This document shows positions 37,201-52,200 of a DNA stretch of 64,000 bases, in pieces. Source of the DNA: Chromobotia macracanthus (taxonomy: Eukaryota > Chordata > Actinopteri > Cypriniformes > Botiidae); contig JAZGTH010000002.1 of the NCBI GenBank assembly GCA_036877525.1, positions 4,608,001 through 4,672,000 on the forward strand, written 5' to 3'. The position numbers and the translations under genes were made by a program. Within the stretch, counting starts at the first letter, position 1. The number at the start of each line of letters is the position of its first letter. The notes beneath the pieces are model-generated. The model was not told where the DNA came from, did not search any database, and saw only the letters and a program-made list of their open reading frames with translations.

Positions 37201-40200
37201 CCCCTTTTTTGGTGTGTTCCTGTAGAATCCTTTGGACCTTAAATAACACAGAAACATTACTGAATGTACACAACACAAATCTCAGGCCGAATACTGCTCT
37301 TTTACTCTTTACCTGTGCGAAACTGAGACTCTGTACATCTGCCCCATTGATCTTGACGATGACATCTCCAGGCTGAAGTCCATTACACTGTCTGTGGTCC
37401 CAGATCTTCTTCACAAGCGTCTGTCTCCCTCCGTGACCCCCCGCAGTGATGCTAAACCCCATATTGCTCCCCCTTTCACACTTAGCCAAGGCTACCGGGA
37501 CTAATTCCCAATTTCCAGGAATACCACTGCAAATAACAGCACTAATCGCTCCAGGTGATGGGAGGCTGCTGTTGGGACTGCCGCTGCTGGCACTGGCTGC
37601 TCCGTTGAAAGTGAAGTAAGGCCCATCTGAATGGGTACTGTTGGGTGGGGTCACCAGTGCATGCTGGGGTTTTTGTAGGTGGGAGTAGCGTCTTCCTCCT
37701 CCAGGGGAAAAGGAAACAGGGCTGGAACTTATTGTGGGGGGGAGGGGCATTCGAGATATGGGAGGTGTCGGAGTGCATGAGGAAAGGTCACTTTCAGAAG
37801 ACTTGAAACTGGAGTACAGGCGAAGAGGAGGTGGAGTGGACAGGGAGTTGTTGTTATGGTTGCGGATATTAGAGGCCCTGTAAGGATACAGAGAGACAGT
37901 CAGCCACAGCAGAGCATGATATACTGCAAAACTAATTTTTTGTCATGTTGTTTCACAGTAACAATATCTATCTTTAAAACAACAAACATTTACTTAAGCA
38001 AAATGTGTAAGATAGTATGACTTTTTACAGAATTTTACAGCTTTTACAGAATTTTCTTTTTTGTTTGAACTATCGCTTTAAGAATTGCATTGTTCATTGT
38101 TTTAAGAATAAACCTTAATAAAGGTTGTTATGATTAAAAGAAGAAAATTCTATCTGCCAATATACTTTAAACATATAATCTAAAAGCAAGCCTTAAAGGG
38201 CCAGTTAACTTAAAAATAAAAAAATTGGTTATTTAAACACTCTCATTTTGTTCTAAACCCATATGACTTTCTTTCCTTTGTGAAGCACAAAAAATGATGT
38301 TCCCCAGTCTCAGTCCCCATTCACTTTCATCACATGGAGCAACATCAACATGACAATAATTCAGATTGTGAAAAAAATGCACTACAGACATATCACAGCA
38401 GCTACAGACAAAAACAAACACAAACTTATTTCACCTCTGTGATCCAATTGCAGACACCACCTCACTGTCACTTTGGCTGGACAGATCTGCATTCTGTACC
38501 CTTCGAATCCCTCTTGAGGAGTGTGGTGGTCTCAGGAATCCACTCCCATAACCATTAGAATATGAATGTAAAGATGGAGGTCTTGAGGGTGAGGCAAAAG
38601 GAGATGAATTACCATTACCGTCCAGACTCAACCTTGAAGCCCGTACTCTGAGATTTCTTGAGGATTCCTTCTCAAAATCCAACCACGCTAGGCCATTGTG
38701 GTTGAAGTGTGGCTGACCATAATGGAGAGGGGCTTGAGCCTTTGGTTGGGTTGTGGTCGGTGGATGTAGTGACTGTGAATCGCGACCTGGGGAGACCGTC
38801 ATCCTAGGATGCATCTTTGGACAGCCGTCAGAGTTAAAGAGCATGGGGTAGCCCCTTCGCACCACAATGTCCACAGTATGACCGACTGGAATGACTTTCA
38901 ATATCTCCACTACCTCCTTGTGAGAAAAGCCCAGCACACAGGTATCATTGATGTACACCAGAATGTCAGCTAGAAAAAGTAAATGAAACAGTGGTACATG
39001 AATTCAAAATCTGTTTACATTTATTTCAGCAAAGTTAAACAAAAATCTAAATAAAACAGAACCTGCCAATGCCCTTTACTCTTGGTCAAGAGTCAAATCA
39101 ACAACTGCTACACCTTCTGTCATGGATGCAACTTTCCTGAGACGTTACAGATAAAGACCTCTGCTGTTTATGCCCAATGGAATATAGAGTGCTTACATGT
39201 TCACTTCCTGGTGACTTTGTATGGTCCATGTCTACTATTGAGGCTTCCCCTTTCAACTACATAAAAATCATAGCACCTTCTGAAATGTCATGTATTTTGT
39301 AGCAGTTCTCATAGGTGATCTTGGCTTAAAGGACATTTCTCATGGATCTTGTTATTTAATTATTTGCACATCAACTCTATACTGTACCTCTGTGGATGGA
39401 TCACATACTCTCCAGTCCTTCTTTTGGCCTTGTTCTCGTATTTGCCATTTTCTCCAAACTGAGTGATTATCATGCAAAATACTTACAATATTATTCAAAA
39501 CTGGCATGTAATCAAGTGTGCAGGAAAGGACACCTGGCTCTGGATATTACGATTACAGAGAGAGCAAGACACACGTTCTATAGGATCACAGAATCACAAC
39601 ACTAATCCACAGTGGGAAAGAAAAATCAATAAAAGAGAGAGAAAGACAGCAGTAATCCAATGACAAATTATCCCTACTCTACTCTGTAGGTGCCTTGCAA
39701 GCATGCACACTGTAGGGGGGAATTTACTATAGGAATTAATGTTATTTGGACTTACTGTCTGTGTTATTTTAGCACCATATTCGCTTAAGTAATTATGCAA
39801 ATCATATAATGGCACAAACACCCCCGAAAATTAGCACTGAATGCAATTTGCATGGCCAATTCCCCATCATGCAGCAGAATACCACAATCTGCATGTTAAT
39901 GTAATTGTGCAGCATTACATTATGATCTACATTAGACAGCTGAATTAGCTCTTTCATTTGTCAAGTTCATTTGTCAACACAGCATATGTGTATATGTGCT
40001 CTTATAATGCTCTTTTCATTTGATCATTATGTTATAAATTACTGTTCTTTTTTATTTTGACTTCTTTTGTAGCAGGCAAATACTGCTGAGGCACAATCTA
40101 TAATGAGCCTAATTAACATGACAAAGAAAACATATTTAACTTAATATTAAATACTCAATGTGCAGAGATTTTTCAGTGCAGATAGTGGCTGGGTAATCTG

Positions 40201-43200
40201 CTGGTTAGTGATGATTTGTTGATTAGTAAATATGACACAAAGTGGCAGTGAATTCACCCCTGTATGCAAGGACAAATCATCTTATTATTGCCATCTGTTA
40301 GTGTTTATCATAAAGGAATGAATATATTACACATATTATATTAACATATTTTAGTTCCTGAGATATTTTAGTTCCTGAAGCATTTTCCTTGAAATAAAAG
40401 CATAATCATTCTCAAACATAATTGTCTTATGGCAGAAGGCAGGTTTTCTGTGATTTTCAATTACTTAAATTCCAGTGGATTCCTCACACAAAGCTACTGT
40501 ATGACTATGAAGATTTTGAATATAGTGCATGAACCCTGTGGACTACGTTTATATTCTTTAAGAAGCTTGACAATGCAAGTTATAATCTACATTTGGAAAA
40601 GGGCAGCTTGAATAATGCCATTTGAGTTCCACAGAAAAAATAATGACAACATTTTCTTTTTTAGGAACCCCTAAATTTTCCAGCTGATGCTGTGGATAAC
40701 AAGGTATGCTAAACAAATGTACATAACAAGTGTTATTTGTAAGCAGTAAAGTGGGATGTGGGTGGTTACCAGTTTTAAGAGTGGAAGGTCCCCCAGGAGT
40801 GATGCTGTAAATCTGCAGAAACTCCCGTGGCCTGCTGCCACCCACAATGTTAAAGCCGAAGCCCCGGGCCCCCTTTACCAGACAGGTGTGAACAGAGAAT
40901 CCCCTCAGTTCACCTGGCTGATCTGTAAACTCTGCTACTACAAAGCAAAACAAAAACAGGGAGAAAAATGGTTTAGGGATAAACATGATCCTTGACTGAC
41001 AGCCAGACATGTTGGAAACAAAATGTAGTAAAAGTGTTAAATGAGGGGCATTTCTGATATTAAAAAAAAGAAAACATCTAAAGAAAAAGACAGATTCCAC
41101 ATAAAAAGGGACAGATGGTAAGATGGACAAACTGTTTGAGCATCATGTAGAACAACAGATCCAGGGATTAGGCTAACACATGGCACTCCTCTTAAAAATT
41201 TAAAATATTTAAGCAGGCATAGAATTCAGTCAAAAAGGACCTCTTATTTGCTAAATCTAAAATATTTAAAGTGCCCTCTGAAGGTACTAAAATGTATTGC
41301 ATCGCTTAGCAACTGGCTTCATTACTGTACATAACCGCACTGCCAGTGAGGTGCAGGACAGAAGACAATAAAAATGGATCTACTGATAACTTAACCAAAA
41401 GTTTATATATACTGTATATAATATTTATATATACAATATATATATATCAAAAGCATGTATTATATACATTGATTTACAGAGTTTTTTCATGGGAATTAAC
41501 ATGAGATTCTCACAAAAATGTTCCAAAACCACACACTTGATGTGTACAAGTGTTTTGTTTGGTCCAGCAAGTTCATAAAGGTACCTTGATGTTTCATAAA
41601 GTCTAATGAGAAGTAGTCTCCATAATAGATCATGTTGAGTTGAAGAGTTACAGTATTTGGAAGTACATAAAGTATGGAGAGTAGAGTTACAAGTACACTA
41701 TTGCTGCCACACTGGAAGTGATTTATCTTGCAATATTTATCTTACCTTCTGGAAAATAAATGATTAGCAAAAACTCATCTTTCATAATGATGATAAGCCC
41801 AAACACAATCAACACCCCCTTACACAAAAGCAGCCAGAGGAAACAAATGAGACATTGTTGGAAAGACCTGAACTCAACATAACTGAAGCTCTGTGATCTC
41901 ATCGGCCACAAATCTAATATGATCTAAACCTCTTATGTGTTTACTGCCTTTTTGTGTTATTTATGTTTTCTCATTAATTCAAAACTTATGCATTGTAACT
42001 GCTCTTGGTGTCACAGGATATCTATTATATACAGTCTATATATATAAATATATATAAAAAAATATATATAAAACATTTTTGCAGTGCTTATAAATATTTA
42101 TAATAGTTATAATCTAAAACAGTTGACCACATGACAGCATGACCTGAACCTTTAGAGAAAAGACATGGAAAAAGGGAAAAACATCTTGGAAAAAGGGGAG
42201 AACATGGAAAAACATCTTAAAAAATTCTAAATCACAAACTTACATTCAGTCATGGGGATGTTCTCTCTGCTGGGGGTGTGATGGTTACACCAAGAGGATG
42301 GCTTCAAATGATGGCTGCAGGACAAGCATATAACACAAGATGTCAGTGTTCTCACACAGGAAAATCACACTACATGACTGTAGATTGGACACACTTGTAC
42401 CTTCACATATAAAGGGATAATACACCAAACAAAGATTAACACATTTTAAATGCTCGTGTATTTAATACTAAATGGTTAATACTAAATGGATGTGTTTCAT
42501 ATACTGATCATTAATATTCATACTCTTTGTAATAGGGATTCCCTGAGTCGCTGTTCATCATCTCCCAGTTTTCAGACCCTGTCACCTGTGCACCTCTATA
42601 GGGCCTGAGCCCATTCTCCAAGGCACTGCGGTCTCCTCCTCTGGAATCTCGTGATTGGCTGGGGGATGAAGTGGGGGCAGGGGCACTGCTTGCCCCAGCC
42701 GAACCCCCTAAAATACCAACAAAAAGAAAACAAGAATAGACTAAAAACACAGGGCACTGAAACTAAAAACTAATACTTTTATTTACTAATACGATATTAA
42801 CTGAATTATCATTCCAAAATTTAATTAAATTGTTGATGGCTTTATTTTTCCTATTAGGTGAATAATTAAATGATCACTATAAGACTGATGTTTTATGTAA
42901 ATGCCACCTACACACTGAATCAAATACAATTGTCACTCCTATTCTGAGTGTTTAATTTCGTTCCATTCATACAAAGTTTAAATATAAATGGGAGTGACAA
43001 CTGCATTCTACAACCTAACCCACCCTTGAAAAAATTCAGATACTGACCACTAAATCTCAATTAAATAGGCATAGTGTCTTTAGAACCAAACTGAACAACT
43101 ACTTAATAATGCCATCTATTTTAATGTGCGTGGCCAGTGTGTTTGTGTGTAATGTGTTTGTTTTCCACACATATTCCTTACAGTTAAAAAGCAAAAACAT

Positions 43201-46200
43201 AACTTCTGAAATTCATTGTTCACATCCGAAGTCAAAGAAATCGCTTCAGTGTCAATTCTGAAACCCAACCAGGGTCAGCATCTAAGAGACAGAGCAGCAC
43301 ATTTAATCCATAGAGACAGATCTGTATGTAAACCTCCTCTGTTGATAGGCTTCATATCATGTTTTGATCAATGTCCCTGTCATCTATGCCACTGCGCATT
43401 GGGTGAAGAGACCAAAAAGTGCACAGACAGTCAAAACCCAAGTGAAGTTGTGAAAGAGTTGACCGGACAGTTTTTTTGGCTTGCACTCTGACATTACTTC
43501 TGACAAACTGTGGGTCTGGAATCAATAACTCTTCTGTTACATCTAGCATAACTAGCATATTGTAAACAATAACAGTGTTATTACAATTTGAGTTACTGTC
43601 TGACAGTCTTGAAACTTTGAATCTATATAATAAAAGTATACTAAATATGCTATACTACACAATACTAAGTTTACTTCTTTTTACTTCTCTCTTTACCAGG
43701 AAACAGACCAAAAATATTGGTGACTCATGTTGAACTACACAGAAGGACTACACACAGAATATCCCTCCCATGCAACTGCCTAACAAGTAGCAAATCATGG
43801 TTGCCTGAACATCTGCAACCTGCACACTGTATACTAATGTAATTAGCATATTCCCACCAGAAACCCAGACCCAGCTGTAAACACACACACATATATACAC
43901 ACTCTCTGGCTCATGGTGTCATAGATACGCTATATGCTTTAAGAACACTGATGCTAACCAAGAGAGGGATAAGACTATAAACTCATGCAGATGCTATTTT
44001 AGTGCTTGTGTTGGATATGTGCTGAATATACAGTATTTTAAATGCCATATGTTTGGATGTTCTGAATGATCTCAGCCACTGTTGTTGTTTTAGCAAGTGG
44101 GTAGGTCGTAGAACATCTCCAGCTGTCTACTTCACGTTGACCTGAGTATTCCTACAGTGTAGTGACCTTATTCTACATACCGAATGTGTCTGTCAAATTC
44201 AGTTTACTGTTAGATAGAGAACATATACATCCTTCAATAATAATCCACACTCAACTGCTGTTTTCACCCTTCACCAAGACAAAGCCCTTCATTTGCTTCT
44301 GCACTGTACTCATTCTCAAGGTCAGTCCCCTAGGATGCCTCAGTATTTCTGGGTCCATAATTTTTGTTCATAAGAAAAGGCACATCTACTTGAAACACCA
44401 TAAGCTTCTTCCCATGTCACAGAGGTACAACAGTATTTAAAGTCATTAAAGGAGTCTGAGAAACCATAGTCCTCATCAAGGTGGGAGCATTCCTTCCTTG
44501 TGGAGTATGGAGGTCAGAACATCATCCTGTCAAATGTGTGACTGAGCAGGAGCTGTTTAAGGACCTAAAGGTCTTCATGAAGAGTAAAGTAAGACCAACT
44601 GGTTTGTAGGCTTTATAAGTTCTCTGAAGAACTCCACAGTTCTGGACAATACACCCTGTCAATCTCAGCCCCCTCATATTGATTCCATTGAGAATGTTTA
44701 ATTTACTGTAGAAACTCTCCAAGGTTGGTCAGCAATCATTGCATTCTTGCCTTTCCTATATCTATCAATTAATGTTAAGTGTAACTCTAAATTGTGAATA
44801 TTATGAACAATAAATGTTACTTGCAAACAGCTCACACCACACAAAACCTGGAAAGAAGAACCACTGAGTGTCCAGCCAAGACACTATGACTTTAAGACAT
44901 ATGGCTGTTTTATTTCATTTAATTTTTTACCCCATCTCTTAGGTGCATTTTTGTTGTTATCTGCCTATACTGAACATAAATTAGACATTTATCATATTCA
45001 TGTGCTAGGAAAAGAAAAATGTTTAAGTGCCAAGAATGTGTGGGTATTTATATCAGAATATTGTAATGATATGAGAAACATCTGTTATATTATCTTGTGC
45101 CCAACACATTCCACTCAGAGTCAAATGTAAGAGGAAGGTGGAATAGTAATACAGGACAGCAAATTTAAATTATAACAGTTCTTACACAGGTTTGCAGTCT
45201 GCTCAAGAAGAAAGATAATATGTTAGAGCTGACATCAGAAACAAGGCAACATCAACTGACAAAATAGCAGTCTGGGTAATAATTGCCTGAAAACAAATAA
45301 TCTGGTAATGTGTCTGGTAAATCATAAAAGACAAGGAAAACATTGAAATATATTTAATGCGATTGAACAATTATTGGTCACATTCTGGATTTCTTTGGCA
45401 TCTGTATATTTTCTTGTTCTGGAAAGGAAATACTGCCTTTCACATTCAGCTAAATTATTTTGATTTGTGTAGCTTATATAAAAAAATTAAATTTGACAAT
45501 GATGGATAATGACAAATAGGTCAAGTTTCCCTTTCTTAGTGCAAAAGCACCAAGTGCAATTTGTGTCCAGCCTAATCACTAATTCAAATTCACTAATTAG
45601 TATAATATTATTCACATAATATTAGTATAATGAACAGTAAAATTGGCAATAATACGATGTATTCTTTGTTTGTGTTATATATGTGTTGTGTGTTATATGT
45701 GTGAAAATATATATATATATATATATATTTATTATGATTTTCCTGTTTTCTGTGTTTTTTTCATTATATGTGAATATGCTGCTTTGTAAAAAGCGCTATA
45801 CATTTAAATTTGAAATTTGAATTTCAGTGTCAAGTAAAATCCAGTGTTGTGTAACAATTCACAGATTGCTGCAATTTGCTACTCACTCCAGCAATACCAG
45901 AGTGAGGGAATACTTGGTCCTTTAAATTTTCAATAACAGTTCTCATAGCTCAGCAGGTGAACACGTCATCAGCAATTTGCCTTTAAATAAAATATATAGG
46001 CTGTACAATAAGAATTTACACTTAAATCTCTTGAATAAACAAGAAACAAAGAAATATTTACATAATACAAAAACAAATTATTTGACAATTTCATATACAC
46101 AAAATTCACTCAAAATGTTTTTTAGTGATGTTTAAAAAATGCATAATGATTGCATAAACTCAGTATCCAACAGAGTTCATCTCCTCTAGACCTCACTAGG

Positions 46201-49200
46201 CCTAAAAGTAGCACATGAAAGACAGCACACCCATACCACAACTCAAACCTACAGACAAGCTACTGACTTCAGACACACTCACACATACAGTGATTTATAG
46301 TGACAAAACGACATAGTCATTCATTTACAATGACATTTGACATCAGTGCCTGCTGGGGATATGATAAAGAGTACTGAAGTGATATCAGTTACAGTATATG
46401 AAACTTTTATTTACACAGAACCGTTTAAAACAGTGTTTACAAAGTGCTTTAAAACAGGCACAAACTTGAAAAAGAAACTAAAGAAAATACATATACACAC
46501 ATACAAAACTAAGAGATCTCATGTAAAAACAGAAAACACAAATGCAGTACATGAAAAGTAAAGAATTAGAAAATAAAATGGATACATGAAAAGTAAACAG
46601 GGAACTGAAGAAGAAAGTAAAATCTTTAAGGAAAGGGGCTAGTGTACAAGGGTGTTAAGTAAGTCACCCTGAGTGATACTGTAGGCTGACAAAGAATTGC
46701 ACAGTTTGGGACCGTAATGACTAAAAAAAGATTGACTCACCATTTTTTGTGTGCGTTTTAGGGACAACCTGCAAGTTCCAGTTGAATTTTTAGCATGCCT
46801 GTGTATTTTGATGCTTTTAATACATGGACTTAGTTTGTAGTTCTGTTCTTGTTTCCCCTTCCTAATTGTCCTCACCTGTGCTTTGTTCTCTTAAGTCTTC
46901 TGTAACATAAAAGAGTCTCAAACAGCAAGTGGTAGGATCCAAGTGGAGTTTAATACCATAAACAAGGGCCAAACAAGAGACTAAAACTCAACCCAATACC
47001 ATTATACAGCCTAACATAGGAACCAAGAGGATTTAAATACACAAGGACTACAGTGGATAAGAAGTGTTCAGGTGAGAAAAATCAAGAAGAAAACAGGAAC
47101 AGAACTACAAACTAAAAGTCCACATAAAAATGCCAGGACATACTGTGCATCTCTCATCACGGTCACCTTTAGCAATTTCCTGTGCCAGCATCACAGTTAT
47201 TAACATTGCTTCTACACTGTCAGCTCTACCGTTCTAATGCCAAACCACCGCCCACCATAGACCTTCAAGTACAAGAATGTTTGTCCAAACACACAACATT
47301 TGTGATCACGTCACTTCTAACCCAACCAACCTGAGTCATTTTTGTGTATGCAACATGATAGGATAGTGATAGGATGATCTACCACGTTTGCCAAAATAAC
47401 CAGTATACAAAGAGTATACGGTGTATGTCATGACTAATACTGAGTCAGCACAACAGGAAAGTCCTAAATCCAAAAAAGGAAAGCAAAATCTTTTATACTA
47501 AATAGGATTTAAAAATGGAAAATACTCTTAAATAGAGTATTATATGAAATAAAAAATTTCATATGACAAACATAATAGGATCATGTGACATTAATGTAAA
47601 ACACAACAGTCTGATGTCAAGTCTGATTTCATATAAAGCATTAGTCATTACCACACAGACCAGACCTGATTACGGCTCCTCCTACCTGACAGCCCCGAAT
47701 CCTCCTCGCTGTTGTAACCCTCCTCACCAGTTTTCTCTAAGTTGCTGAGGGACTTGCTACGGGTGCGGAATTTTCTCAGCAGGTTCCTGTGCTCCTGGTA
47801 GGTGATGGCGGGGCTATCAGGATTGATGTGGACTGGACGAGGTGTTCCATAGTAGTTCCCTAATCCAGTAAAGATGAGAAGAGGCTGGTCAGTTAAGAGT
47901 TTCCAGGTACAGGTGTAAGTTTTGTAGCAGTTTTAGATGTGTTGGTAGTATGGTCCTCTATGGTCCTCCAAGATGTGGCTGCTGCAGCACCCCACAGCAA
48001 AGAGTAGATTCACATGATGTACAGAGTTGAACATTTTGATATACACAACATGACTGAACTCTCATCAATATGATGATAATTAAAACCTTAAAACCTAAAA
48101 CATTTAATTAACATATGCAATTCACCATGTGAATTCTAAGATGGGGAAGGGTATTTGTTAACCCCTTATCAGACAATATAAAGTATATGAAATATGATAT
48201 AGGGGCATGTTTCTCTTTTAAAATGTGAGACACAATGTATTATAATATAGCAATACATCCAAAACTGTTTTCACTTGTACATCATTTAAAAATATTTGTG
48301 CCATTTTGCTTTGGTGTTATGTTTTTAAATAGTAAAATAGCAAATGGTTTACATTCAGTTGTCAAGTAGTACTAGTAGTACTAAGTAGTACTAATTTTAC
48401 AGTTTTATACTTTTTACAGTAAATACTTTTGATACACATTATATACCTGTGGCACTCCCAATCACAAAAAAACATTTGTATCAAGACAGTCCAGCATACC
48501 ATTGTTACAGTACAAAACAGTGAAGAATGATAAGTATATATATATATATTTTAAAGACCAGCTGATTATCATCAGCTCTCCTTCTGGCTCACCTTCCACA
48601 GAAAACATATTCCCATGGCTATATAGTGTCCTTTGCAAAACACTGAACTAGTTACTAAACCAAGCTAACCTCATGACTCTGTATATTTGTGTACTATGTG
48701 CATTTCACCTTAATTGCTGTATTATATATCTCAGAGTGACCCCATAGCTTAATTTCAACAGAATTAGCCAGAAGGACCAAAACAAAGGTTGGTTATCAAG
48801 GTCACTTTAATATCACGTGATAACCCATTATACTGTCATATTCTATAAATGCATAAAAATTCACCCCACTAAGAATGGAACCTTGTACAGCTGGAGTAAT
48901 ACTACATTTAGAGTTTACCCCTTTAGAGTTTTAGATCCGTTCTGATACCCATCTGTTATTGATTGCCTAACTTGCGGTGGTAAGTAAATCATGTGACTGG
49001 ATCGCCAAGGTGAGAATGACATTTATGGCATTCTGTAAGCGCGACTGCATTTTTATGCTAATTCATTTTATTCATTTAATCAGGCGAGGTAGGTGATCTG
49101 GCCCCTGAGAGTCATAATTCACATGTTAAAGGCACATGATGCTGAAACAGCAATGTGGTTCTGTTTGACAGAATTCCACTCTTCTGAAAATAGTTTATGT

Positions 49201-52200
49201 TACTGAAATGCACTGCATTTGGCATAATAGGTCTATTTCAGAGGGTATATTACCATTATAGTAGAAAATGATCTAAAATCTTTAGTATAAACACATAGAC
49301 TACTAATAATATTCTGGTCACATTTAGAAAGACTGCTGAAAAGACTAGTTTAGCATGTTTTTCCATGGAGGTCCAAGATTAGTGCTGGTCCAGCTGAATT
49401 AATTAAATTAAATTTCAATTCCATTAAGCTACATTTTAAACATAAAGACATAGGAGGGACAGAGGTTACGCAAAATGATAATTAATTTTAATGCAAGGCC
49501 ACTTAGTATATCAGTTGTTTTACTTCCTGTGGGAATCACTTGAGTGATTATCAGATTTAAAGACCTCAATGAACATATCTCCTTCAGGCAGAAAGAAGAG
49601 TTATTCTCCAACAAATTTAAATTATTCTACAACAAGTATTATGGCATTAGAGTTTGGGTATGATCCTAAAAAGACCCCTCGACCAACTCAGCAAAACTGT
49701 GCATTGTAGCATTGACTGGATTAAACATTAACTGGATTAAACAAGGAGATGGAAAACTAAAAGAGATTCTTTACTGTATTAAAATATATTATCTGAAGAT
49801 CAGAAAATGGTAGAAAAGTACAGGGATGGTACCATGGCAGTCATGGCATCAGATAGCTATACCATATTAGCATATTTACAAGGTATGTACTGGTACATGT
49901 CTAGTGTATTACCTTGTATTTTACATTAATTTACACTAATACTTAAAATATATATACTTATCTTTTGTTACAGTAAGTGTTACTGTTTGATACTGTTATT
50001 AGTGTATAGCACACCCTATTACTGTATAGGGTGAAAATGTTGAAAACAGTATGTTGCTACTGTGGAATGCTGGCAACTCTATTTAAGAACATTGAAAATA
50101 ATTACAGTAATTTGTTGCAACTCTCCTTTAACCCTTGCCTATGTTTTTATTGATTTTTATGGTGTAGACCAATTTGTGTGCTGACCTTTAAACTTTCCAC
50201 TCTCCAGCAGCGCCCCAGACTCCTCAAGTGAGAAGAACTCCTGAACCGAGACAAAGTTATAGTCGACTCCTGTGAGTTCCCCGTCTCGCGGCTGTCTAGT
50301 TGTACCTGTGGATGACAGGCGAAAACACATCAAATACAGCAAATCCAAATAACATGCAGAATTATTGACGTATGGCCATCAGCTTAGCGTTTGTGTGTGT
50401 GCAGTCCCATATTAAGATGGCTGATGATCTTATTCTCTCCATTCACCCTTGACTGACAGGCAACAGGGCTATGAACAGCCTAGACCAATTACAGCAATCC
50501 ACCCTCAAAAATCTGACACAGCGCTCTCTTTCTCTGTCTCTCTCTCTCTATCTCTGTGGGCTCTGAACGGTTTAACACTGACACAACATCAATCACAAAT
50601 TCTTTATCACTGTTCCACTCTGTGTGCACACCCCCGCCGCCCTCACACACACTCACAGTGCAAAACACACACACAAATCCTTCCTACTTTCCACTTTGAC
50701 TTCTCTAATTAAAAATCTGATAAGTAAAATCCCCAATACATCACAACATAAACATTAGTCTCAGCACTCTCTGAGGTCCTACAGTGTGTGTGTGTGTATT
50801 GATATATCTACCCGTAGCTTACACAGCCAGGGGCCTATTGGAATGATTAGGCCGGATTACTTACTGCCACACCCACCATGTTTCAATCACAGCTATAGGA
50901 AAGGACACAGCAAGAAGACAGAGATGCATCATCTGTCTAATTTAAGGGTGGCCTCAAGGGTGTGTGTGTGTGAGCATATATGTGTGTAAACAATTAAACA
51001 ATGCTTAATGCAAAAATCAGCAATGCCAGAAAACTGCTGTGAATACCCAAACGCTGCATAATAAGAGAGGACCCAACATGTATTATGCATAGAAATAGTT
51101 ACATAAACTGTTTGTCCAATATCCACAACTGCATGTTAATTTAATTATCAGTAGCATGGTACATACAGGACAGCAGGGCCCAGATCTGAAGGCTTGACCA
51201 AATGTTTGCAAATACGTGCTGTTTCTAAAGGATCCAGTGCATAAATCAATTCATTACAGTCATTTAATACAATAGAATTGTATTTAATTTAGATTTCCAA
51301 TACAGTTCCAATGCAAACCTGCATTGTGGCTAGGCTGTAGTTGGGTTTACTGAAGTGTATTAAATTGACATTTAACACTGGAAGTTAAACATTTTCAGAA
51401 CTGTTATCATGTTTATATGATGACTTCATTGATCGTATATTGAAAGCAATCATACATCACACTGCGGACCACCACACTGCTGTACATTTTATAGACACAC
51501 CCCTAAAGCGGTTCGGACCATATTGAGCGGGTTTCTTCCACACCAGTGGACACGTATTGAGAGGGATAGATATTTATTAGGTATAATAAAGAAAAGACCA
51601 TTTGCTATTTAGTATGCAAATATTACAAACATGACAAATTCACTTACATCAGTTTAAATGATGGAAACTTCCAGAAGAATTGGAAGTAATTTTTTAACAA
51701 TTTTTTTGCTGGTAAATGATTAACTGTTTTGCGAATTAGATATTATAAAAGGAAGACTACCCCTAAATATTTTAATGCACTTATACATTTTTAAAGTATT
51801 AATACAGCTGTCCAAAATATATGTGATACTATGTAAACACTTATAATTGTGTAGTGTAGTATATTATATTTGTACTAAATAAATACTTTAGTATTTAGTT
51901 TAGTACATTTTAGCATAAATGAGTAGGCTGATGAATAAAATGTAAAAAAAGTCCATGAACCATAGATTAAAATTGATTTTTAATGCGTAAGGAAAGTATA
52001 TGTTTAAAAGCTGTAACTGGTCACCATTTTACTATTTGTATTATTTATCAAAATAGTCCTGTGGTTTTCCAATGATTTTTTTAAGTTAACATATTCCATG
52101 CAGCGTCTCAACATGAATATGCATATATAGTAATTATGCAAATGACAAAAACATTGTTTCAAATAGTTTTAGATAAAGTATAGTACATTACATACTGCTG

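Larger units (their letters stand above)
42708..47685 (-). other. magix: magix intron 4
   Basis: 5-kb intron. Holds an inverted-repeat element (46826..47121) and (AT)n at 45707..45729. No further WW-type exon (tryptophan pairs with YY or YF) was found. Confidence 0.75.

Noticed and set aside
41580..41745. Possible WW2 relic (frame with YYGDYFSLDF on the minus strand) and a 3-base 'exon' AAG between TTTTCCAG and GTAAGA near 41745
   Set aside because: The frame has no tryptophan, and its only upstream AG gives the wrong entry phase. Including the 3-base exon would create a stop (TAA) at the exon 6/7 joint. Exons 6 and 7 join cleanly without either.
42508..42523. Read-through of exon 5 to the TAA at about 42510 as a natural C-terminus
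   Set aside because: Splicing at GTATGA rebuilds a WW domain exactly with the next exon and keeps the frame through all later domains. A truncated isoform by intron retention remains possible but has no support.
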